From contig OX419760.1 of the NCBI GenBank assembly GCA_948567375.1, positions 21,638,001 to 21,702,000 on the forward strand: 64,000 nt of DNA, written 5' to 3'. Below, piece after piece: positions 45,752-56,045 of this stretch. Numbering within the stretch: the first letter of the stretch is position 1; each line of letters begins with the position of its first letter. The position numbers were made by a program, and so were the translations under genes. The DNA comes from Lunularia cruciata (Eukaryota > Streptophyta > Marchantiopsida > Lunulariales > Lunulariaceae). The notes under the pieces were generated by a model. The model saw nothing but the letters and a program-made list of their open reading frames with translations. It did not search any database and was not told where the DNA came from.

Positions 45752-45865
45752 ATTTTGTAGGAACATTCTTGGAGATTCAATCTGAAGATGTAAAACGTCG
45801 AACTTAATATCTTGCTATTCAGCCTTCCGTACAAGTACTCAAGGTTGAACTGGTTGAAGTTTGTC

Positions 45866-45911
45866 TAGACAGATGTGCAGAAAAAATTTCTGATTCTTAC
45901 ACATCTGTCTA
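45866..45911. repeat. 12-bp inverted repeat
   Basis: TAGACAGATGTG (45866-45877) and its exact reverse complement CACATCTGTCTA (45900-45911) separated by 22 nt. It lies 115 bp from the 18-bp hairpin. Confidence 0.8.
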
Positions 45912-46730
45912 TGCGCTATATATACATTTTGTTCTCAACAGTTTCAAATTAGGTCTCATAAGGGGTCATTTCATGTGTCATGGAACAGAGACAATTTTTC
46001 CAAAAGGACTTCCAAGCAGATACAACTGATCAGTACCCGATCAAACCAAAATAGCTAAACTACCATCGCCGTCATCGATTCCTTTACAAAAAATTACCAT
46101 TCCATAGATCGTTGATTTTTATCTCTACAAGACATGTCAAATTGAAGAATATGAATGCCTGGTTAGCTGGCTTTTTAAGTGTTTACTTTTAGATTGTTAC
46201 ATTTCGAGCATATCTTTCTGAGCACTGTGTGGAAGCTAGCGTCACCACTCCCTTGTTCTTTCCAAGGAAAGTGAATTCCGTGGGCCCTGGTTTCGGAAAG
46301 AATCCGCTGCGAGACCTCTTATCATGTCCTGAAGATAGAGAGTGCCGCTTCTTTCCACATTAAAGGGACAAAGGAACAATTGGCCCTTTCTCGATTGCTT
46401 TCTTCCTCGTTTTTATCCACTGTTACATGAATAAGATAGGAAAACGTAAAGGGGGAACATCGAGTTGGTGTTAATTACCTTTTATATAACCGATGAGAAA
46501 AGGAGAAATGAAAAGAGAGAATGCCTTGGCCCCAGTTCTCACCTAGAAGGCCCAGGGGTCCAAAGCAGAGGAGGGTAAGTTTACGGAAGGAATGTTCCCA
46601 CAGCTAAAATGTCTCGAGGTGCAAACCTTTCTGCAAATTCCAAAGCACATTTCATAGCTTGCTATGTAGAGCTGTGCACTCTATTGCACAATCCAAAGCG
46701 GCAAAACTCTACTCTAAACAGAGAAGTTGA

Positions 46731-46764
46731 AAGGCGACCGCGTAGGAAAAAAGAAGGATGGGAG
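46731..46764 (-). repeat. Dispersed repeat R, truncated copy 6
   Basis: AAGGCGACCGCGTAGGAAAA followed by AGAAGGATGGGAG, matching the GCGGTCGCC end of R only. Confidence 0.65.
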
Positions 46765-48029
46765 TAAGCAGAGAAGTCAAGAACACACTTCAGCCCGATA
46801 TGTAGAATTGTACAGAGTACAGAAGTCAAAATAATTGATAATAATGCATGGGTTTGGGTGTACTGTCTTGACCTTCCTCCATAGTGCTTCGACACCTCCT
46901 TGATATTGCCTTCGCATATATTTCCGTTACTTATACTGTTACACCGCTCTTACTCATCTTGGAGAGATTGCAAGAAAGCTTTTTTACCTACTCGCATAGC
47001 CTAATAACTTAAACACATTCTCCAAATACTGTAATTACGTGGTAAGTACTGGACGAACTCATTGCTGTGGCGATTCTGAACACCACATCCGTGCTGTATG
47101 TTGTCCAATTACGTTGTGTTCTGTAGCAGTGGACTTCTAAACCGGACTGAGACAGCCACGACTGATTTTCAGAGAGTTGTCCCTGGTCCTTTCGGCTTGG
47201 ATCCTCCTCTATGTACGACACTTATACCCACCTCCAAAGGTAGAAGGAAAAAGGTTCCGTTTGTCCTTCTAACTTTGGAACTGTTTCCATGCAACATAAT
47301 GAGTGAGCATCTTACGGGAACTGGGCAGATCATTTGGGTATTTAAATTCGAAGGCAAGAAAACCGCTTCTCGTGGGAAGGGATGGCCAAATCTGGAACGT
47401 GTTAGTGAAGGCTCCTTCGATGGAGGAAGATGCTAACCTGCTACGTCTATGGAGCCTTTGTTTGTGGGTTCCTGATCTCTCAATTGGCACAGCAAAAGCA
47501 TCCATTTGGGAAAAGGATAAATTCAATTGATTGAATTTGGTTAAAGGGCGTCCATCAGTTTGCAACTGTAGGCATAAGTGCCAGCCGTTGTCAATGCGCT
47601 GCTATTCTCTATGACAATGTTCGGTCACCTTTGAGGTGATCTGTCGTTCATTACAACTTTTTGGAAATTTCTTTTGGAAACAATTTTGTCTTAGCTTGGA
47701 CACCCACGAGCGTATCGACAGGTGAATATGAAATAGTTTCGTTGTTTCACAGATGTCACGACATTCACTGTGACCACGCTTTGCAATGTCTTCATGCGGA
47801 CCAGTTCTTCCTAACAATATATTTAACTTTTCTTTTCCTGTGAATGAATCTCGCTTTGTTGAGTGTGGTATAAGGGTTGTGCTCGGTCAAACAGTTGGTG
47901 CCCAGACATGTTTTAGCGTCATGACTTCCTACTATTCGTCCAATCTCCGGTATTTATCTGCATCTACATCGGTATTTATAGATACATAAATGAAAATCTT
48001 CAAATACGCGTTTCACTTCGACTCTATTC

Positions 48030-48120
48030 GGGCTTAGCCCCATTTTACCTATTTTGCTCACGCTTGTACGGCTTGATGGGGTCTTCCCATCCTTAGTGGT
48101 TTCTACGCGGTCGCCCTTTT
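48030..48120 (+). repeat. Dispersed repeat R, copy 7
   Basis: GGGCTTAGCCCCATTTTACC, then TTGTACGGCTTGATGGGGTC, TTCCCATCCTT and TCTACGCGGTCGCCC. Closest to copies 1 and 3. Confidence 0.8.
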
Positions 48121-48699
48121 CTTGTGACTTCGCTTTCAATAACGGCATCACTTATTTAGTTTGCCAAGGACTGAGGACCTCAGTTGATCACCCATGATTG
48201 GAAACAAGAAAATTCATTGCTAAACAGGATGTTTAATTGTCTAAGCGAACAATCTGATGTTCAATCGACACTTTTGCTCATCAACATGTAGTGCATTCAA
48301 AGCCCTCATCAAGCTTGGAGCTCGGTCCGAGAGAAGGAGCATAAAAGCCCCAATAAGTTCTCAACCATTGCGGGAGGCTTAAATAATGGGAGACCATGAA
48401 TAATTCACATCCTATTCAACTCGGACGGGATAAATGTATACACGTTCGACATAGTACTACAGTGTGGAAAAGGTAGCCGTTAAAGATGTGAACTTAGTTA
48501 TTTCATATTCATTCTGCAAAAGGGAGGCGATATAGATCCACTTGAGTGCCTGGAATGATAGTGATGTGTGGAACCTGCTATGTCAAGTACCGGCTCCAGC
48601 GAGTTGCGCAGACAGGGGATTAGTACGAGAGAACCGTTGATAGACGGTAGATCACTGGGAAGTGACGGGAAGGCGCCAGGCCCGCCAACAAGGTGACCG

Positions 48700-49293
48700 G
48701 GTGCTGAACAAGGGTCCGTGCGGAACTGACATGAAAGCTCCGGAGAGAGAGAGGGAGTGGAGAGGATAGCCGAGTGTGTCGCTTGTCTCGCAGCGCGCGG
48801 TGTATCCAATTGAACGAGAGGATTGAAGAGAAGCAGACGAGCAAAAGTGCAGAGGAAAGTGAAGGGAGATTGTTTCGAGTTCCATTGTTCGTCTGATTGC
48901 GGAGGAGAATCCAGAGGGGTGCAGAAGCAGCAGGGGAAAAGAGGGGGGAAAGAGCTGAGGAGAAACAGTGATTGGATGTGGGACCCGACGAGGTATTTGG
49001 GGTAGAGTCAGCGGAAGAAGATTGTGTCAGGTCCAGGAGGAGCCAGTGGATGGACTGAGTGCGAGAGGGCTGAGTTTGATTAATTTCGATTTGGATGTGT
49101 GCTGTGTACTCCTGTCTGTTGTGTTCCTGTCACACTTACGACGGTTGTGTGGGAGACGAAAGAGGGCTGCTAACGCTGCTGAGATAGTGAGAATGGAAGG
49201 GCGAACACGAGGAGAACCTGAATGAATGAGAGAGGAGAATGGTCACAATGAAGGACACTTACGCTGGCGCAACAAAAACCTGCTCAACCTTAG
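48700..49293 (+). other. Possible leader exon of the receptor-kinase gene
   Basis: A purine-rich stretch (GAGAGAGAGGGAG, AGAGGAAAGTGAAGGGAG) of the kind common in plant 5' untranslated regions ends at a strong splice donor CCTTAG/GTGAGT (49293/49294). A good acceptor, CTCTCGTCTTTTGCAG, ends at 50557, giving a possible leader intron of 1264 bp before the coding exon. The open frames here are short and carry no motif. A separate upstream gene or a promoter region is also possible. Confidence 0.35.
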
Positions 49294-50790
49294 GTGAGTG
49301 AAGTAATTTCTCCCAGTCAACTGCCCGAATTATGTACAAGAAGCATGGTGCAAGGGCTGCGTGGTCTGCGGGAGGGGAATGTCGGATGCTCTGCGTTTTC
49401 TTTATCAAGAGGGATGAATGCTGGGGTCCTTCAAATATAAGCCAGTTCTTATTCTATTTGACCATCGAAATGTGTTAGCTGCACGTTATGAGTCGGTGCT
49501 TTTAAAGCTATTTACGGTTTTCAGATGCGGCTACGATGATAAACACTGATCGTACATTACGTCTCTGCCGACAATGGTCAAGCATTCTGTCTAGCATACG
49601 ATTTTTGCTACTTGCCGGTCGATGCTGGCTGCGTCCTTCTCACGCATGTTATCGCACCCTACCGAAGGTTGACCTCAGATCCTGAATATTAGCGCTACAG
49701 TCCCTCGGGCTCGTCCTCCAACATCTTTGTTGAGCAACGGTCTGTGGGCCAGCTAAGGTCTTGAACTTGTGAACATCTTCGTTCTCCAGTTCCGTCTGAG
49801 TCCAGCCTGGGATTCAGCTTCGTTTTTGTGTCAATGTGCAAGTAGTTTCTCCCACCGCCAAGGTTGCAGTTCACGAATACCTCAGTTTGTACCGCGTTGC
49901 AGTAATGCGACGGGACTATGCTTGTAGTTGCATGTAGCGCTCCTAGCACTGCTTTGTCGATATAATTAGCCTAGCTCCTCGAGTTGAGAATTCCAAACCT
50001 CTCTTCCAATGTGCATCGATGCAAATGCGGCATTTGTGCGGGGTTGTAGTATTTTCTTTTGCCCGGGTTGTAGCATTCCGTTTCATCCTACCGGGTAAAA
50101 TGGTCCCAAGGTCGAGTTCGTGGAGAGCAGTCCTGTACACATAGTTCACCCATGCATAGTTTATACGTCTACCCATCGTTTCCTGCCATGCCACGCTCTC
50201 CTTCTGTACTTTACCGTCCTGGTACCTGTGCAGCGAACGAGCGCTTCAAATTTTTCCCGATTTCGTTGAACTTCAATCTCTCGGTAGTATGCGACGAGTT
50301 TTTACCGTAGATGGGATTTAGCGCCTCCGTTTCACCTGTAACGATTGTTCCCGTTAGTTCCTTGTTCCGCCGAGGAGATGAATGCCCTACGAGTGAGACG
50401 GCTGGCTTGGCCGCATGAACTATTGGAGGGGTATTATTGATAATCTCTACCCCTGTTTTGGCTGAGTTGACGGTGTCTTATTGGACTGGAGGGAGCTGTA
50501 ACTTGAATGTCTAAGACTATGCCTGAAGTGTAATGGTTTCACTCTCGTCTTTTGCAGTTCGATGCCTTTAGAGTAGAATTTGATGCATCCAGCACTCTTA
50601 TGGCACTCATTAAAGAGTGACCTCAATATGGCACCTGACGGAGCTGTTTCTGATTGCGGAGAGTGCCGGAGGGGACACCTACGGAAGTCGAGGAAGGGGT
50701 CGAAGTACAACGCACAAATACCTGGACAAATTTGCGACTCATTTCAACCTTAGACCGAAGAGTTCCTGCCGTTGTGAATCGTTGATCACT

Positions 50791-50798
50791 TATAAATA
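50791..50798 (+). promoter_or_regulatory. Possible TATA box of the receptor-kinase gene
   Basis: TATAAATA lies 96 bp upstream of the first in-frame ATG (50887), a suitable distance for a short leader. It is an alternative to transcription from the purine-rich leader exon further upstream. Confidence 0.35.
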
Positions 50799-50886
50799 CT
50801 ACCTAAGCGGAACATACCATCATAGAATTTTACAACTTTCTGTTTCACAAATTTTAGATCCTGCTTGTTGTCCAGTTTTTTCCCCT

Positions 50887-53175
50887 ATGGACACAAGCCG
50901 AGGATCACCATGGGCGAGAGCTTCGAGAAGATCCTCAAGCAGCCATTTTGCTATGAAGGACAGGTCGCGACGCCAAATCGAATGGGCTTGGGTGGGGTTT
51001 TTTCTTCTTTGGCCAATGACCATTCTCGGTCAAAACAACGACACCTTCACGCTTTTGAACTTCCGGAACACAGCCGATGTCAATGGCGATAAACTTAGAG
51101 ACTGGAATGGAGAGCCGTGCGGCCCGCGTAAATGGACTGGTGTTACTTGCAAAGGCGGTCGAGTTACAGGTTTGACGTTAGAGGGCTTGCAGCTCACAGG
51201 ACCTGTCGATTCTCTGGTCGGCCTCGACCAACTGCGGCATCTCTCACTGAAAAATAACAATCACAGCGGCAATGTTCCGGAGTTCTCTAACTGGCTTAAT
51301 ATGCAATTGGTGTATTTCAACGGAAACAATTTCACGGGTCCGATTCCGCAATCAGTTGGGCTCCTGTTGAGGCTTGCCAGGTTAAGTTTGCAGAACAACC
51401 AACTCACGGGATCTATTCCCAACGTTTTTGATGATCTCCCATTGCTTCGAACTCTGCGTCTAGAGAACAACGATTTATCTGGATCCATTCCTCCCATAAA
51501 CAACTCAGCTCTCACGGATTTCAGTGTCGCGGGTAATCAGTTGAGTGGTTCAATTCCGGCTACGCTGAGAAATTTCAATGAAAGTTCATTCGCTGGCAAC
51601 CTTGAGTTGTGCGGGGACCCTCTTGTGACAGCCTGTTCTCCTGTTCTCGCTCCCAGCTCACCTCTTCCGGTTCCTGCACCTGTGGAAGCTCCATCTGCTT
51701 CTCCGCGCAAAAGGAAGGGTTCAAAATTGAGCATTGGGGAGATAGTGGCGATTGTGGTAGGAGATGTAGTAGCGCTGCTACTGATAACACTTGCCTTTCT
51801 CCTATTCTATTGGCGAAGAAACTCCCGGAAAAAGGAGGGGAAGGGAACTAAAGGTGGTGAATTAGATAAAGGTGAGTATTCTTCTGGCCAGTACTCGTCA
51901 GCACAGCTTCCTGACTCGGAGAGAAGCAAGCTCATCTTTCTGGAAGGAAGTAAGCACATTTTTGAGCTGGAAGATCTTCTACGTGCTTCTGCGGAAATGC
52001 TTGGAAAGGGCAGCTTTGGAACTGCATACAAAGCAGTGCTGGAAGACGGTTCTGTAGTAGCCGTGAAACGGCTGAAAGATGTCAGTACGAATGGAAAGAA
52101 AGAGTTCGAGCAACAAATGGAACTCATCGGAAAGTTGAAGCATCCCAATGTCGTGCCATTGCGAGCGTATTACTACGCCAAAGGAGAAAAGCTGCTGGTA
52201 TACGACTACCAGCTAAACGGCAGCCTGTACTCTCTTCTCCACGGTATGCATCCTTGGAGTGCAAGGCAGAACTAGTTGCAAACGTTTAGAGCGGAGATGA
52301 AATACAGAGAATCTGTTTGTCCTTTTTTAGATTTAATAACCTCTATTCATTCTACCACTGCTAGGTATCAGCTTCACTTCTCGGGTCGTTTACACGAATA
52401 TCTGGCCGTCTGGAAGAATTATCGTTCTTTCTAATCTGGATGCTGTGTTTGAGACCAAAAGCTTTGAAGAACTTGAGTTGTACTATATTGCAAATCCGAT
52501 GTTTATGATGAGCATTCATTCCCTACAGGAAACCGAGGGCCAGGCCGAACACCATTGGATTGGGTCACACGTCTCGGGATTGCATTGGGAGCAGCACGAG
52601 GTCTAGCTTACCTACATCAAGAATCACAGAAGATTCCACATGGGAATATCAAATCATCCAATATTCTTCTGGACAAGAGCTACAATGCCTGCGTTTCTGA
52701 TTACGGCTTGGCACTTCTGATGACATCTTCAGCTGCCACCACCCGAATGGCAGGTTATCGAGCTCCTGAACATGCCGATACCAAACGCATCTCACATAAA
52801 GCTGATGTATACAGTTTTGGTGTAGTACTGCTGGAACTCCTGACAGGGAAGGCACCGGTACCGGCATACTCTAACGCAGCCCAGGAAGAAGGAATTGATC
52901 TGCCACGCTGGGTGCACTCAGTAGTTCGTGAGGAGTGGACCGCAGAGGTTTTCGACATCGAACTCATGCGCTATCGGAATATTGAGGAGGAAATGGTTGG
53001 ATTGTTACAAATCGCAATGCTTTGTGTCTCCCCTGCTCCAGAGCGTCCCAAGATGCCCCAGGTGGTAAAGATGATTGAGGACATTCGGCCTGATCGCCCT
53101 GAAGCATCATCCATGGATGAAGATGGGTTTGACTCTCTAACTCAGTCTCCACTTTCGGAGCATGAGAGGGAGTGA
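50887..53175 (+). CDS. LRR receptor-like pseudokinase, class III
   Basis: Two exons, 50887-52243 and 52529-53175 (intron 285 bp, GT...AG, splitting the Gly codon after LYSLLH), giving 667 residues. The first in-frame ATG is used. A start at 50953 ([13 protein letters not shown]) would place the signal peptide ([13 protein letters not shown]) at the very N terminus and is equally likely. Domains: LRR N-cap with [16 protein letters not shown]; about six LRRs (residues 92-230); Ser/Pro-rich linker; membrane helix about 286-310 followed by YWRRNSRKK; kinase domain from about 366. The glycine loop LGKGSFG (372-378) and VAVK Lys394 are present, but the HRD motif is HGN (490-492), lacking the catalytic Asp, and DFG is DYG (510-512). 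That matches the plant LRR-III 'probable inactive receptor kinase' group (RLK902/RKL1-like) in length and layout. It probably acts at the plasma membrane as a signalling scaffold; the ligand is unknown. Confidence 0.92.
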
Positions 53176-56040
53176 TTGACATCACTTGGGCTGCTGTGTA
53201 TGTCGTTCTGAAGGGGATAAGAAATCCCTGTGTACCAGGGAGCAAGTGCCTCCGCTTACATGTCTCTCAGAAATCGCACCATCTATTGCCAGATTGGCAA
53301 TAGTGCAACATATAATCTTGAACAATGAGTAGCATGCGCGCATTCATAATCTGAAGGTCAGCAGTAAATTTCTTTGTGGTACCACCACCGTTGTAACTTT
53401 TACTTAAATCTCTGGTGGTTTACACTTCACCGTTGTGGCCTAATTTCATATATGAACATCAATAAGCTTTGCATTCCATCTGCTGGTGAGTGCTGTGAAC
53501 CCCACTTCTGAGAATCTAAAACCTTCTTTTGCACTAGATACTTCTGTGCTTGGCATTGGATTGAGGAAGCTGTTCCCGGACAATCAAACGTCTTGCATGG
53601 AGTGCATTCTACTTTGTCACCCCAACTGTCCTGACCATTAACATCGGGAAGGTCGTCAATTTGTCTAGAGAGGAGCGAGTAATCTAGTCAATCTATCATT
53701 CGGTTAGCCCTTGTTCGCCACTGATACTTTGGAGTGCGTTCCGACCTTTCTAGAGTATGTGGAAAACCGTTTCTGCCATAGTTAGGGAGGAACATCCTGA
53801 TGCCCACAGCGGAAAGCTTCTTCCGAGTTGCCTGCCTCACCAGCTCCACTGGCTTTTACGTGGCTCGAAGAACTCAGAATCGCATCTGTATGGCAGGTGT
53901 AATATTATTCTCCGAGGATACATGCAGAAGCAAACACTTGCTGAAATGTAATTCTCATCCAACTCTGCAACCATTTACCGCTTCCCTGAACTGTCACCGA
54001 GGGAATGCTCGGATCGACTTTCTGCTGTTAAACTCCAGCAGGATCCTGCCGGTTCTCAAAGTGCAGCTGAAATAATTACGAGTAGACGGTAGAAATGTGA
54101 CGACATTCGCAGCAAACACCTGAATCCATGAGTAGTGAACGTGAGTTGGATACTTAGATTATCCTCACCTCCTGCTGTAGTCTACCAAGGATTGATTGAG
54201 GTGAACTTTTAACACAAACCTCGCCTAGTGTCTCCAATTCACACGTCCGGCCTTGTACCGACGGTCCGGCTTATGAAAATTATCTAATGTAGAGACTATT
54301 GCAAGGACCCACTGCGTCTCAGCTCACTTTATTCTTGTTTGCTGGAATTGGAGTTTCCCTTACTTCTTTATCAAATTATAGTAAAAGAGTTTGGACGGTG
54401 AGGAGTGGACCTTCCCGCCCGTCCCGCATGCAAGAACAAACGTAAAATTATTAAATAAGAGTGCATATCTGAATATTGGATAGATCGGCCATCATCGTTT
54501 CTTTACTGGATCTACGTGATAAGTGATTAAACTCATTTCTTACCACCACCATCATCTGAGTACTATAGTTCTCCAAGATCAGACGTTAAAATGGCTAATA
54601 CTCCGCTTGTGGCATTAGCGCTAGAGCGAATTCTTGATCCACAATCAGCAGACTCTCTTGCCACTTAAGATTATAAGTTCCCTCTAGACTAAGATGAGTT
54701 TACGTGGACCATAATTTGGAATTAGGGCGCTCCAACGCTCAGGACCGCGGTGATGAAGAACTTGGGCCGGCCAATCCAGACATCGGCGCCACACTTCATC
54801 CGGCGAGTTGGCACCTCCGCTGGGCGGGCGCTCCATGAATCTTGACACCGCGCGCTGGGAACATCTCCTGGTCCACATTGTAAAGATAGAGCTGTCACTC
54901 TAGTTATGGCTTTAGAATTCAACCTTTAGATGTAGAGCTCAAACGCAAAAGAACACTCTTGAGGAGAATACGGTGGAGAGTAACCTATGGAAGGAAATTA
55001 GCATCAAGAGGCGGGGAGTACAACAAAAACTTACCAGATTACGTCTTTGCCATTGTCTGTCCTTGATGCCTATATTCTTTTGCGCATGCAAACGAGAAAG
55101 CGGCAGTGTCTTCGTTTTTAAAGTCTCTTATTTCCCCAAATAATGACTTCAAGTTGGCATAAGTTGCATAAGTTCGCTGCAAGATACGACACGGAGGTCT
55201 AGATTGCTTCATCGGAAGGACGACATTATTTTTCTCTCGTTCTTCTTATTCGCGCAGGATAAGCGAAGGAGGAGCTTGCCTCGAATCTTTGTTCTCGAGG
55301 AAATTCATGAACTGTCTTCATCAAAGAAAGCAAAAACGTCGTGAATGCTGTGTGGACACTGGAGACGAGGGTAGTGTATACTATTTGTACTCCAAGCCTA
55401 GAATCAAGACAGCTCGAGTTCATCACATATCCTCTTTGAAGACCCTATGCTAGCAGGAAAGTGTCTTGTTCGAGAATAAAGAATAGGGAGCTTTGAGATT
55501 AAACTACAACTTGTTTAGATGACTGACAATATTAGTGAATTCTAGCAAGATGTGAAACATCTACATCTTCCTGAGGAGCATTTGCGAAGATGCTACAATG
55601 GATGGGAGGTTCCAGACAGAAATTAAAAGCCGTGAGTGCGCTTTGCTATCCCTCTGGGAGTATACTGGTCAACGCTCCAGAATCAGCAGCAGTTTTTCAT
55701 GTGTGACCACTGCGTGACCTTCCTTTGAAGTACTTAGATGTCAAAAAAGAAGAAGAATAGTCCTGTTTGCATGTGAGTAGTATATATGTTCCCTGATTTG
55801 TAACTGTTGTTTCTCATGATGACATGCTTCGCCGGGTACAATGTTGACAGTCCAAAAACTCCTCTAAAGCCAGGTTTCTCACTTTACCTTCTCAACATGA
55901 TGATGATGATGGCCTCCTACTTCGGGGTTCTTTGTTATATGCTCCATTATCATGTATGTTAAGCGGATCCAATTGGCTTGAAACCATTGCAAGTATGAGA
56001 TGCATATCGGCGAACAGCTGATGTCTTGGCATCTCTGCTT
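53176..56040. other. Intergenic; no gene recognised
   Basis: Contains the 3' flank of the receptor-kinase gene and presumably the promoter and first exon(s) of the large gene that follows. Frames at 53757-54075 (plus) and 54684-54922 (minus) are short, without motifs, and not linked by splice sites to either neighbour. Confidence 0.4.
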
Positions 56041-56045
56041 TTCAG

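Larger units (their letters stand above)
45120..48480. other. Ordinary-composition sequence, no gene recognised
   Basis: Apart from the two hairpins and R copies 6 and 7, nothing is supported. Frames around 47100-47565 overlap on both strands, none has a family motif, and I cannot chain them by splice sites. Confidence 0.35.

Noticed and set aside
47009-47565. Overlapping frames of 60-112 codons on both strands
   Set aside because: No family motif, no splice-linked continuation, and comparable frames on the opposite strand; not supported as a gene.
48498-48885. Three overlapping minus-strand frames rich in Ser, Pro and Leu
   Set aside because: They mirror the purine-rich plus strand (complement of GAGAG runs) and show no conserved motif.
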